Source: Chitinilyticum litopenaei DSM 21440
GTDB taxonomy: Bacteria; Pseudomonadota; Gammaproteobacteria; Burkholderiales; Chitinibacteraceae
NCBI RefSeq assembly: GCF_000428145.1
Contig: NZ_ATZJ01000008.1
Span: 78,330-142,329, forward strand
DNA length: 64,000 nucleotides
Direction: 5' to 3'
The notes under the pieces were generated by a model. The model worked only from the letters and a program-made list of their open reading frames with translations, was not told where the DNA came from and made no database searches. Within the stretch, counting starts at the first letter, position 1. The number at the start of each line of letters is the position of its first letter. A program made the position numbers and the translations under genes. Below, piece after piece: positions 8,312-16,559 of the stretch.

Positions 8312-10513
8312 ATGAACACACGCCTGCGACTTCTCGCAAGCGCCGCCCTGTTCAGTACCGTGGTCGCTGCGCACGCAGCCCCGGCCTGGCAGGAAGGCGC
8401 AACCTATACGGCCGGCAGCGTCGTCAGCTACAACGGTAGCGACTACTCGGCCCTGGTGACCCACACCGCCTATGCCGGCACCGGCTGGAATCCCGCCGCC
8501 TCGCCGACGCTGTGGAAAGCCATTGGCAACAGCAGTCCGACGACAGCGCCCACGGCGACCCCGACTGCTATCGCGACACCACCGATCACGGTCACCCCCA
8601 AACCGTCCAGCCAACCGACCTGCCAGTCAGGCGCGGTCTGGAATGGCAGCATCTGTGCACCGGTCATCACCCCGACCGTGACTCCGACCGTAACCCCGAC
8701 CGCTCCGGTTGTGACCGCCCCTCCGGCCGGCAACAGCTGGGACAAGGGCGCCGTTTATACCGGTGGCCAGCGCGTCGTATACAACGGCGTGCTCTACGAA
8801 GCCAAGTGGTGGACCCAGGGCGACGTACCGGGCGCCAGCGCGTGGGGTCCCTGGAACGCGCTCGGTGCGGCGAGCACACCGACCCCGACCGTCACCCCCA
8901 CGGCCCTGATCACCCCGCCGCCGATTCCCAGCTGGACCACGATCACCGCCTCACCGGGCAGCATCGTGTTCAGCTGGCAACTGGGCAGCGGCCCTTATCT
9001 GCTCTGGTACAACAAGACCCCGCTCACTTGGCTCGCCATTGCCGACGGCAAGACCGTCTTCAGCGGCACCGCCAGCTGGGCCTTCAAGGGCACGTGTTCG
9101 AGCACCGGTTTCTGCGGCGATTCATACGTTCCCCTGGGCAGCTACCGCCTTGATCCGGCAGCAGCCGGCACTTACAAGGCAGCGATCTGCATCGATCCGC
9201 AACCGTTGCCGGCCGTCGTGCCCGCGCCGCCGCGCAGCGCGAGCAACTGCGGCGTTTACCACGAACAGACCGTCAGCCTGGGCGGCCCCACGCAGATTCC
9301 GAGCGTAACGCCCACCGTCACCCCGACAATTACACCGACAGTTACGCCGACCGCCAACCCGAGCAGCGTGCCCAGCTACACCCCGGGCACCGTTCCCAGC
9401 AAGGCACAGGCCGACGCACTGGAAATCGAGCTGACCAAGAATGCGCCGGCCTATGTGGCGCTGGTCAAGGAAACCCAGCGCGTGATCGATGACAGCATCG
9501 TCGATCAGGTCGCGCCGCTGGCCGCCACCAACCCGGACAACGTCAAGCGCGTCGAGCGCATCGTGCCCGCTGCCCGCTTTGACTACCTGTTCGCACTGCG
9601 CAACGCCCGCTACAGCTACACGAACTTCCTGAAGGCCGTCGCCAAATTCCCGGCGTTCTGCCAGACCTACAGCGATGGCCGCAATTCGGACGCCATCTGC
9701 TCGAAGCTGCTGGCGACGATGTTTGCGCACATGGTGCAGGAAACCGGCGCCAACACCACCTGGCTGGACGGCATCGGCGCGATCGACACGCCGAAGTGGC
9801 GCCAGGGCCTGTACTGGGTCGAGGAAGTGGCTTACCAGAACAACCCCAACCTCTCGGGCTACACCGACAGCTGCGGCGACCCGTACTGGGGCAAGATCTG
9901 GACCTGCCCGAAGCGTCCTGACGGCCAGTACAACTCCTACCACGGCCGTGGCGCACACCAGCTGACCCACCACTACAACTACGCACCGTTCTCCAAGGTG
10001 CTGTATGGTGATCCGAATGTGCTGCTGCAGGATCCGAAGCGTGTGGCCGACACCTGGCTGAACCTGGCCTCGTCGGTGTTCTTCATGCTGGAAACCCAGC
10101 CGCCGAAACCCGCCATGATCCACGTGATCGATGGCAGCTGGGTGCCGAATGCGGTTGACCAGGCCAATGGCCTGACTGCCAGCTTCGGCACCACCATCAA
10201 CATCATCAATGGAGGCTTCGAGTGCTCGAAGGGTGGCGAAACCAGCCAGGCGCAGAACCGCATCTACGCCTACCAGAACTTCGCACAGGAACTGGGCGTA
10301 GCCGTCGCCGCGAACGAGCAGCTCGGTTGCGCGACCCAGAAGCAGTTCAGCGAGGGCGGCGCCGCCTCCTTCCCGCTGTACTGGGACAAGGACTGGGGCT
10401 GGCAGCGCGACAATATGTGCAAGCCGGTGAACTACCAGACCGGTTTCCGCACGATTTCCAAGGGTGACTACGCCAAGTGCGTGGAATTCATCTGGAATGT
10501 GCAGGTGAAGTAA
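8312..10513 (+). CDS. Secreted modular GH19 chitinase-type enzyme, paralogue with an extra central module
   Basis: 733 residues from ATG 8312 with GGAG six bases upstream. Signal peptide 1-22 (ends AHA). A first CBM5/12-like module (about 24-72) nearly matches that of the gene at 1116. A short Pro-Thr linker leads to a second module with YEAKWWTQG. Then comes an unassigned segment of about 125 residues (about 205-330), rich in Trp, Gly and Ser with four Cys, not found in the other GH19 protein. Another Thr-Pro-Val linker precedes the GH19-like core: VQETGANTT (likely catalytic acid E477), HGRGAHQLTHHYNYA and NIINGGFEC. It probably acts outside the cell on chitin or related polymers. QLTHHYNY replaces QLSWNYNY, so substrate preference may differ from its paralogue. 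Confidence 0.85.
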   Translation: MNTRLRLLASAALFSTVVAAHAAPAWQEGATYTAGSVVSYNGSDYSALVTHTAYAGTGWNPAASPTLWKAIGNSSPTTAPTATPTAIATPPITVTPKPSSQPTCQSGAVWNGSICAPVITPTVTPTVTPTAPVVTAPPAGNSWDKGAVYTGGQRVVYNGVLYEAKWWTQGDVPGASAWGPWNALGAASTPTPTVTPTALITPPPIPSWTTITASPGSIVFSWQLGSGPYLLWYNKTPLTWLAIADGKTVFSGTASWAFKGTCSSTGFCGDSYVPLGSYRLDPAAAGTYKAAICIDPQPLPAVVPAPPRSASNCGVYHEQTVSLGGPTQIPSVTPTVTPTITPTVTPTANPSSVPSYTPGTVPSKAQADALEIELTKNAPAYVALVKETQRVIDDSIVDQVAPLAATNPDNVKRVERIVPAARFDYLFALRNARYSYTNFLKAVAKFPAFCQTYSDGRNSDAICSKLLATMFAHMVQETGANTTWLDGIGAIDTPKWRQGLYWVEEVAYQNNPNLSGYTDSCGDPYWGKIWTCPKRPDGQYNSYHGRGAHQLTHHYNYAPFSKVLYGDPNVLLQDPKRVADTWLNLASSVFFMLETQPPKPAMIHVIDGSWVPNAVDQANGLTASFGTTINIINGGFECSKGGETSQAQNRIYAYQNFAQELGVAVAANEQLGCATQKQFSEGGAASFPLYWDKDWGWQRDNMCKPVNYQTGFRTISKGDYAKCVEFIWNVQVK

Positions 10514-10532
10514 TCCGGCCAGAGCTGGAATG

Positions 10533-10560
10533 ACAAAGGGAGGCAAACGCCTCCCTTTGT
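10533..10560 (+). terminator. Terminator after second GH19 gene
   Basis: A 12-bp stem ACAAAGGGAGGC/GCCTCCCTTTGT with loop AAAC, followed by CTTTG. The stem is symmetric, so it may also stop transcription from the opposite patatin gene. Confidence 0.8.
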
Positions 10561-10570
10561 CTTTGCTGCT

Positions 10571-10657
10571 TGGCATCCAGAGCATCGCTCGAACAAGCAT
10601 TGCCGCTGGCTTCCCGCCTTGACCGCAGGGAATCCCCGTGGGACGCCGGAATGACGG
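10571..10657. repeat. Dispersed palindromic element, GGAATCCCCGTGGGACGCC type
   Basis: Contains GGGAATCCCCGTGGGACG followed by CCGGAATGACGG, also found near 42525 and 61135. Starts with a GGCATCCAGAG-like segment. A member of the CGTCAT...ATGACG family described at 16409 and 42450. Confidence 0.6.
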
Positions 10658-10689
10658 ATGTTCTTTGCTGAGCGGCTATGCAGTCCGGC

Positions 10690-11907
10690 TTATTGCGCCG
10701 CGCCGCGTGGCGCGTCGGGCAGCACAAAGCCCGGCGGTGTTTTCTGCCAGGGGAAGCCCTGCAGCATCATGGCGTGCCCCGTGTCATACAGGGCGCGCAT
10801 GTAGGCGGTATCAAACTCCTCCTTGTGCGGCGCCTTGAAGCTGGCGGGAATGTAGCCAAGGTTGAAATCCACCTGATCGCGGTTGGCCGTGGCATAGATG
10901 CGGTACAGATCACCAATGCCCTGGCTATGGATGAGCGAAGCGACCGAACGTGCAGCAATGCTCATGGTGCTGCGTTCGACCTGCGCCCAGTCCGGGTCAA
11001 GACGGGCATTGCGCAGCACGTACAGCTTGCGCTCGCGGGCGACCCCCTGCTCGGCAGCACCCTGCTGCAGCCGCAGTGCCGCCGGGTAGGCAAACACCTG
11101 GGCCACGATGCCACCATCGACATGCATTTCCTGGTAGGGCCTGCCGTCGGCTTCGACATCGATCATCATCGGCGGAAAGCCGGCCGGAATGGATGCCGAG
11201 GCGATCATCACCTTGACGAACAGATCCAGCGCCTCTGGCGTGCCATGGCTGGCGATCTTGCCCATATCCCAGATGATGGCGCGCCGCGCATCCAGATCGG
11301 CGGTGGCTACCAGCAGCATGCGGCCCTTGGCGTACTCTGCGGCCACTTCCTGCAGCAAGCCGGCATTGACCGACTTGCGGGTCAGGCGGATCAGCGGCGA
11401 ATTGTCGGCCATCGCATCACTGAGCACCCCTTCGATAAAGCTGCGGTACTCGATGACATCCTTGGGAGAAATGGTTGTGTAAACCTCTTTCAGCGTCGCG
11501 TCGTACTTGGGGCCAAGGAAGGCAAAGGGCGCAATCAGCGCGCCGGTGCTGATGCCGGTCACCAGCTTGAATTCCGGCCGGGTGCCGGTCTGTGTCCAGG
11601 CATTGAGCACGCCGGCCGTGAACGCGCCATTGTCGCCGCCGCCGGAAATCGCCAGAAAGACGGCAGGCGGCATGGCGCCCTGATGACCCTGGGCGGCCAG
11701 ATGGCGCAATTCGCGCTGCAGGGCCTTCTGCGCAGCGTCATTGAGTGCGCTGGCTCTCTCGCCGACGACATAGCGCACCCCCGGCATTCCCGGAATTTCC
11801 GCCCTGGCCGTAGACTCAGGAGGTACAGCCGGCAAACGTGGCGGCGTCATTGAACAGCCCTGCAGCAACAACAGGCCGGTGACAAGGCCAGACAAGATCG
11901 ATTTCAC
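10690..11907 (-). CDS. Patatin-like phospholipase lipoprotein
   Basis: 405 residues from GTG 11907, with GGGAG upstream; an ATG two bases further on hits a stop at once, which supports GTG. The N-terminus has a lipobox (LLLQGC, lipidated Cys 18), so it is an envelope-anchored lipoprotein. The patatin hallmarks are present in order: glycine-rich oxyanion loop SGGGDNGAF (about 88-96), nucleophile elbow GISTG with Ser 120, and the DGG catalytic Asp in HVDGGIVAQ. Patatins are lipid acyl hydrolases using a Ser-Asp dyad. The substrate is unknown. The gene stands alone on the minus strand, convergent with the GH19 gene. Confidence 0.9.
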   Translation of the reverse strand: MKSILSGLVTGLLLLQGCSMTPPRLPAVPPESTARAEIPGMPGVRYVVGERASALNDAAQKALQRELRHLAAQGHQGAMPPAVFLAISGGGDNGAFTAGVLNAWTQTGTRPEFKLVTGISTGALIAPFAFLGPKYDATLKEVYTTISPKDVIEYRSFIEGVLSDAMADNSPLIRLTRKSVNAGLLQEVAAEYAKGRMLLVATADLDARRAIIWDMGKIASHGTPEALDLFVKVMIASASIPAGFPPMMIDVEADGRPYQEMHVDGGIVAQVFAYPAALRLQQGAAEQGVARERKLYVLRNARLDPDWAQVERSTMSIAARSVASLIHSQGIGDLYRIYATANRDQVDFNLGYIPASFKAPHKEEFDTAYMRALYDTGHAMMLQGFPWQKTPPGFVLPDAPRGAAQ

Positions 11908-12165
11908 ATGGGTCTCCCGATGGCTGGCCTCGAAGCCTCATGACATGTGGGCGGACCAGTTCATGTGCGATTCTAATTCACGGGCGGCGACAGAACCATG
12001 ACCGCATGCGCGCGCAGCCAATCAACACACAGCAAGGAGACATTCACCATCGCCAGACCCGAGCTGGTCGAAATGTCAGTGCGACAGCGACCAGGAGGAG
12101 TACCCAGCCTGGAGTGATGCAAGCAATCACCTGATTATTGATCCGGCCCTCAGCAGTTTGAATTT

Positions 12166-12222
12166 CCGCAGGAGCAAGCTTGCTCGCGAGGCGCTGCTGA
12201 TCGCGAGCAAGCTCGCTCGAGA
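12166..12222. repeat. Decayed REPIN (pair of inverted REP sequences)
   Basis: Two inverted arms with the cores AGCTTGCTCGCGA and TCGCGAGCAAGCT, and decayed outer ends. It matches the intact copy at 34636. This REP core is well known from Pseudomonas genomes. Confidence 0.75.
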
Positions 12223-12350
12223 GACAACATCAGAGGACTGGATCAATCGATAGCTACTGCAGCAATGCCCATTCGAGCGCCGCTCTGGATGCCGGCTTTC
12301 GCCGGCATGCCAAGTTGCTGAGCCGACTACCCAATCAGGGTCAATCAACA

Positions 12351-12399
12351 GGGTATATCTCTGAAGCCAAACACCAAAAAAGCTCAAAACCATATACGT
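12351..12399. repeat. 49-nt dyad element, copy 3
   Basis: Left arm GGGTAT, right arm ATACGT, exactly 49 nt. The dyad extends to TATAT/ATATA at positions 4-8 and 42-46. Lies just past the 3' end of the HD-GYP gene. Confidence 0.7.
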
Positions 12400-12516
12400 G
12401 CTTAGGTACAGGTTCAGTAGCGCCCCCTGGCGGATAGTGCGGCAGCACGACGCAGGAAAGTGCAGGTGTTTGGGGCTTCTGCGCTATTTGGACGCACGGC
12501 TGGCGCCTCAGCCAAG

Positions 12517-13734
12517 CTAGAACATGAAGCGCTGCACATCGATCCGCCATTGCGCGGGGTCTTCGTGGCCGGTGATGCGGTCGGCGCCGCCGCGGCCCAT
12601 CGGACGGGCGAGGTCGATTTCGACCGGTGTGATATAGCTGTTGGACTTGGTACTGAAAATGGCCTTGACCAGCGGCTGCAAGAGCGTGCCCTCGTTCTGC
12701 TGGATCACCACCGCCAGTCTTCCCGACTCCAGCTTTACCAGTGAGCCGACCGGATAGATCCCCACGCAGCGCATGAAGGCCTGCACCAGCGCCGGGTTGA
12801 AATGGAAGTTGCTCCACTCCCACAGCTTGCGCAGCCCCTCGGGTGCCGGCATGCCCTTGTGGTAGCAGCGATCCGAGGTGATGGCGTCATACACATCGAC
12901 CACGGCGGCCATCTGGGCCATTTTGCTGATCGCCACGCCGGGCAGCTTGTGCGGGTAGCCGCTGCCATCCATGCGCTCGTGATGATGCAGGGCGATATCG
13001 AGCGTGATGTCGTCGATGTCGGGGATGTCCTTGAGGATTTTCCAGCCCTCCTCCGGGTGGGAGCGCATGATGGCGAATTCTTCGTCGGTCAGCCGGCCGG
13101 GCTTGTTGAGGATTTCATTGGGCACCTTCATCTTGCCGGTATCGTGCAGGAGACCGCCAACGCCGGCCAGCCGGATCATGTCCGGGGAAAAGCCCAGATT
13201 CTTGGCAAAGGTGACCATCAGCGTGCACACGCTGACCGAATGCAGAAAGGTGTATTCGTCCTTGTCCTTGATCGCGGACAGGCCGACCAGCGCACCGGCA
13301 TTGCGCAACACCGACTCGGTGATGGCCTCGACCACTTCCTCGACAGCGTCGAGCTGCACGGCGCGACCGAGGCGCACGTCCTGCAGCACGCTTTTCACCA
13401 CCGAGTGTGCCTGCTTGTGGATGCGGCTGGCGCGCTGGACCTCCTCGGCGAACGAGACTTGCAGCACCGGCGCGGGGGCGCTTGCCGCCTGCAGGATTTC
13501 CGCCTCGATGCCCGCCTGCACCTCGGCGGCGGTGGGCGCATGATTGCCCACATCCAGTCCGAGCTCGGTGTCGATGTAGACCTCGCGCACGCCGGTGGCG
13601 CGAATGCGCGTCAGTTCCTCCTCAGTGTTGACCGGGAACTGGTTGCGTAGAAAGGGGTGATCCATCCAGCCGACATTGAGGTCGTGGATGTACATGCCGG
13701 GCTTGAGTTCGCTGAGCGGGATTTTCTTGATCAT
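12517..13734 (-). CDS. DUF3391/HD-GYP cyclic-di-GMP phosphodiesterase
   Basis: 405 residues starting MIKKIPLSELKPGMYIHDLN, the usual opening of DUF3391 proteins, although the ribosome-binding site is weak. The N-terminal DUF3391 region covers about 1-135. The HD-GYP core follows with LLHDTGKMKVP, NKPGRLT, HPEEGW, HHHERMDGSGYP and DVYDAITSDRCY; all canonical metal-binding residues and an intact GYP are present. This predicts hydrolysis of cyclic-di-GMP. It is cytoplasmic with no sensor domain other than DUF3391. It is a single gene on the minus strand, flanked on each side by a 49-nt dyad element. Confidence 0.92.
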   Translation of the reverse strand: MIKKIPLSELKPGMYIHDLNVGWMDHPFLRNQFPVNTEEELTRIRATGVREVYIDTELGLDVGNHAPTAAEVQAGIEAEILQAASAPAPVLQVSFAEEVQRASRIHKQAHSVVKSVLQDVRLGRAVQLDAVEEVVEAITESVLRNAGALVGLSAIKDKDEYTFLHSVSVCTLMVTFAKNLGFSPDMIRLAGVGGLLHDTGKMKVPNEILNKPGRLTDEEFAIMRSHPEEGWKILKDIPDIDDITLDIALHHHERMDGSGYPHKLPGVAISKMAQMAAVVDVYDAITSDRCYHKGMPAPEGLRKLWEWSNFHFNPALVQAFMRCVGIYPVGSLVKLESGRLAVVIQQNEGTLLQPLVKAIFSTKSNSYITPVEIDLARPMGRGGADRITGHEDPAQWRIDVQRFMF

Positions 13735-13840
13735 GGTCGGGCATGGCGGAATGGCTTTCGGGGCTTTCAGCATAAACGCGAATGCCCGCACCAGGGATGC
13801 GACTGTTGCGCCTGCGGGCTAGCCTCTTTTATACAGCCAC

Positions 13841-13889
13841 CTGTATATCGCCACACCCCATTTACTGCATGACCATCATGGCAATACCC
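13841..13889. repeat. 49-nt dyad element, copy 4
   Basis: Left arm CTGTAT (two changes), right end GGCAATACCC as in several other copies; length exactly 49. Lies between the HD-GYP start and the 3' end of the metzincin gene. Confidence 0.65.
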
Positions 13890-13892
13890 AGC

Positions 13893-13938
13893 GATCAGTA
13901 AAAATGGCGCCATGCTCGCGCACGGCGCCATCCTGATC
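13893..13938 (-). terminator. Terminator of the metzincin gene
   Basis: Read on the minus strand, ATGGCGCC and GGCGCCAT pair across a 12-nt loop and are followed by TTTTACTG. An outer GATCAG/CTGATC extends the palindrome. Confidence 0.75.
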
Positions 13939-13952
13939 GGGAAGTACGCCCG

Positions 13953-16103
13953 TCAGCGCGCCGCGATCCCCGGATCGCCGGCGGCCAGCCTGGCCTCCAG
14001 CGTCGCGTGCATCGTCGACCACTGGAAGGCATAGAAGGCCGGATCAACCTTGTTGATCGCCATGAAGTTGCCATCGCGGTTGGCCGAGCCGATCTCGTAG
14101 TGCGACAGGCCCAGGTTGTGCCCCAGCTCGTGCGTCAGCGTCACCGCGCTGTTGAACGGGTAGTTGTCCGGCGTGGTGCCGCGATAGGCGGCGCGCACCG
14201 GACCATCGGCCGCGCCCATGCCGATCGACGAGCCGCCGCCGTTGCTGCCACCGGAGCTGCTGATCAGGTTCTGCCGCATCGTGAACACATTGGAGAACAC
14301 GGCCGCAGCGCCCGGAATCGCGCCATTTTGCAGCGCCAGCGCCTTCTCCTCGCTATCGTTGTTCAGATTGCCGTTGGCGTCCCAGTTGTAGACGATCACG
14401 CCCTGATTCACCCACTGCACATCGACCAGATACGGCACGTAGAAGGCGGCAATCTGCTGCATGATGGCCGGACCGTCGCTGAGCATGTGCGTCACCGCTT
14501 CGCTCGGATGGCGGATATAGCTGTACGACAGCGTCACGGTCTTCGGCCGGGCGACCACCAGTTGCACCACATCGACCAGCGCGCCATTGGCCCAGGCCTC
14601 CAGCACCGTCTCGCCGGCATTGCGACCGGTCAGCACCAGCAGCTCGTCGCCATTGGCCTGCGCCTCGACACGCAGGTCGGCCAGTGCCGGATTGCGCAGG
14701 CGGTAGCTGAGCGCCGGGCCGTTGAGCAGCTTGCGCACGCGCAGCGTTTCGCTGCTGCCGTCTGCGGCGAGCAGCTTGGCCTTCAGCGGCGCAGCGAGCC
14801 CCGGGTCCCAGGCCAGGCGATTGCCTGCTGCCGCGCTGATGTCGGCGTAGGGGTAAACCGGCTTCAGCAGCTCGCCGGCGGCTTCCAGCCACAGCTCGCC
14901 CGTGCCGGTGCCGGCCAGGCCTTGCGGATTGCCGGCGTCGTAGAACAGCGTGACGCGGTAGTCGCGGCCGGTCTGCAAGGTCACCGGGGCGGTCAGCGTC
15001 AGCGTCTTGCCGCTCTGCAGCGTCGTGGCATCGCTATAGACGATGGCGCCCGCGGCCACATCGCTGATCTGCAGGCGGAACTGCCGCGCCGAGCCTCCCC
15101 ACTGGGTTTCCTTGACCGTCAGGCTCTTGAGCGCGAGCTGCTGCGTGGGCCAGGGCAGTTGCGCGCCGTCGATCTTGATGACGCGGCTGAAGCTTTGTCC
15201 GGCACTGCGGACCAGCGCGGCGGATTGCAGCTCGGCGGGCCACAGGCGCGGCAGCGGGATGGGCTGGGTGGGCGGCTGCAGCGGGTCGTACACCACGACA
15301 TTCAGCGAGTAATTCGAGGTATACGCCCCAACGTCAGCATGGCCATTGTCCCTGACCGTATAGGCTAGCGTGTATGCACCACTGACCGCCGGATTGTAGC
15401 CGGCCGTCTGCACGATGCGTGCGCTCAGGTCGCCATCCTCGATGTCGCTGACCCGCAATTGCGGATCCAGCACGGGCGCGCCGACCGGTACATGGACGGT
15501 AAAGCCCGACGGCCAGTTGCGGCCGCTATCAAAGACCGGACTGGCATTCGTCAGGCGGTAGGCGGGGTCGTTCAGGTCTGGCGACGCCGTGAGCGGCGTT
15601 GGCGTTACGGTCGGCGTTGGACTGGAAGTGGGCGTGGCCGTCGGTGTCGCACTGGGTTTGGGTGTGGCCGTCGCGGCTGGCGTCGGTGTGGCCGTTGGCG
15701 TCGCGCTGGGTTTTGGCGTGGCGGTCGCGGTGGGCGTCACCGTTGGCGTGGCGGAAGGCCTGGGGGTCGCGGTGGGCATCGCACTGGGCGTCGGACTGGG
15801 CTTCGGCGTAGCCGTGGCGGTCGGTGTCGGGCTGGGCTTGAGCGTGGGTGTGGGCGTTGCGGAAGGCGCCGGACAAGCGCTGCGGGTGCGCCAGACGCCC
15901 CATTGGCCGGTGGTTCCCGGCTCCTCGCCGCGCGTCCACCACTTCGCCTCGTAAATCACCTGCTTGTGGCTGACGACATTGTTCGCCACATAGATCTTGC
16001 CGGATTGCCAGGCGGCAAAGCCGCCGCAATCGGCCAGCGCCAGCGGCGACAGGCAGGCGCCCGCCAGCGCCAGGGCCCAGCCCGTTCGCTTTACGTTCTT
16101 CAT
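13953..16103 (-). CDS. Secreted metzincin-type zinc metalloprotease with carbohydrate-binding module
   Basis: 716 residues from ATG 16103, chosen because GAGGA lies five bases upstream; an in-frame ATG at 16115 has no such site. Signal peptide ends near residue 24 (ALA|DCGG). An N-terminal CBM5/12-like module with VIYEAKWWTRGEEPG is followed by a roughly 75-residue Pro-Thr repeat linker. Then an Ig-like segment (DUF5011-like, VGAPVLDPQLRVSDIEDGD) and beta-rich regions. The C-terminal domain has HELGHNLGLSHYE (first His 658), the metzincin zinc motif HEXXHXXGXXH, with NFMAI as a possible Met-turn. It probably digests proteins associated with a polysaccharide matrix such as chitin (inference). 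Exact peptidase family not assigned. Confidence 0.85.
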   Translation of the reverse strand: MKNVKRTGWALALAGACLSPLALADCGGFAAWQSGKIYVANNVVSHKQVIYEAKWWTRGEEPGTTGQWGVWRTRSACPAPSATPTPTLKPSPTPTATATPKPSPTPSAMPTATPRPSATPTVTPTATATPKPSATPTATPTPAATATPKPSATPTATPTSSPTPTVTPTPLTASPDLNDPAYRLTNASPVFDSGRNWPSGFTVHVPVGAPVLDPQLRVSDIEDGDLSARIVQTAGYNPAVSGAYTLAYTVRDNGHADVGAYTSNYSLNVVVYDPLQPPTQPIPLPRLWPAELQSAALVRSAGQSFSRVIKIDGAQLPWPTQQLALKSLTVKETQWGGSARQFRLQISDVAAGAIVYSDATTLQSGKTLTLTAPVTLQTGRDYRVTLFYDAGNPQGLAGTGTGELWLEAAGELLKPVYPYADISAAAGNRLAWDPGLAAPLKAKLLAADGSSETLRVRKLLNGPALSYRLRNPALADLRVEAQANGDELLVLTGRNAGETVLEAWANGALVDVVQLVVARPKTVTLSYSYIRHPSEAVTHMLSDGPAIMQQIAAFYVPYLVDVQWVNQGVIVYNWDANGNLNNDSEEKALALQNGAIPGAAAVFSNVFTMRQNLISSSGGSNGGGSSIGMGAADGPVRAAYRGTTPDNYPFNSAVTLTHELGHNLGLSHYEIGSANRDGNFMAINKVDPAFYAFQWSTMHATLEARLAAGDPGIAAR

Positions 16104-16299
16104 GTGTTTCCTCATTGCGCATCGTTATTGCGGCTTGTTGTTGGTATGCCGCTGGTATTGAGGTACGCCGGTGGCGCGAGAGGAATATTAGGCTTGGCCC
16201 ATACAGGCCGGCAAGCCAATCTGCACCGCTGTGGGGGGATGGGCGGTGCGATCAAATGTGGGAGGGCTTGCGACAGGCCAAATGAAACCACAAAAGCCA

Positions 16300-16348
16300 G
16301 GGTATACGTACAGAACCCATCCCGGTCAATGGCTTCAGGCACATACCC
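16300..16348. repeat. 49-nt dyad element, copy 5
   Basis: Perfect arms GGGTAT and ATACCC at exactly 49 nt. The inner CC/GG pair is at positions 17-18 and 32-33. Confidence 0.8.
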
Positions 16349-16408
16349 AGGAAATAAAAGATTTTGCCCCAGAACTATGTTGTGTCACAGAAGCATGAGA
16401 AACCACTT

Positions 16409-16486
16409 CGTCATACCGGCGAAGGCCGGTATCCAGACTGCATTTTTAACCGGAACCACTGGATTCCGGCCTGCGCCGGAATGACG
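16409..16486. repeat. 78-nt palindromic (MITE-like) element, CGTCAT...ATGACG
   Basis: Ends CGTCAT and ATGACG; each half contains its own small hairpin (ACCGGCGAAGGCCGGT and TTCCGGCCTGCGCCGGAA) next to ATCCAG/CTGGAT. The interior ATCCAGACTGCATTTTTAAC recurs in reverse orientation at 42450-42548, which shows a true dispersed family. Similar to the GTCATTCCCGC...GGGAATCCAG repeats common in Neisseria and relatives. Confidence 0.8.
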
Positions 16487-16559
16487 AATTCAAGACAACA
16501 ACTAGGTTTTGGTACATAGCCAAATAAAACCCGACCGTAGCGCGGCAGCGCCCATCGTT

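Larger units (their letters stand above)
11908..12516. other. 609-base intergenic region with two repeat types
   Basis: No supported gene. It contains a decayed REPIN (12166-12222), a CTGGATGCCGGCTTTCGCCGGCATGCC fragment related to the CGTCAT...ATGACG family (about 12287-12313), and a 49-nt dyad element (12351-12399). Confidence 0.6.
16104..16559. other. 456-base intergenic region with two repeats
   Basis: No supported gene. It holds the promoter side of the metzincin gene, a 49-nt dyad element (16300-16348) and a 78-nt palindromic element (16409-16486). No terminator for the GGDEF-EAL gene was found other than the palindrome itself. Confidence 0.55.

Noticed and set aside
12287..12313. CTGGATGCCGGCTTTCGCCGGCATGCC as a full palindromic element
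   Set aside because: Only half of the element is present; noted as a fragment in the intergenic entry instead.
15317..15365. AGGTATACG in the metzincin gene as a left arm
   Set aside because: The right side reads ATAGGC, so the arm does not match.
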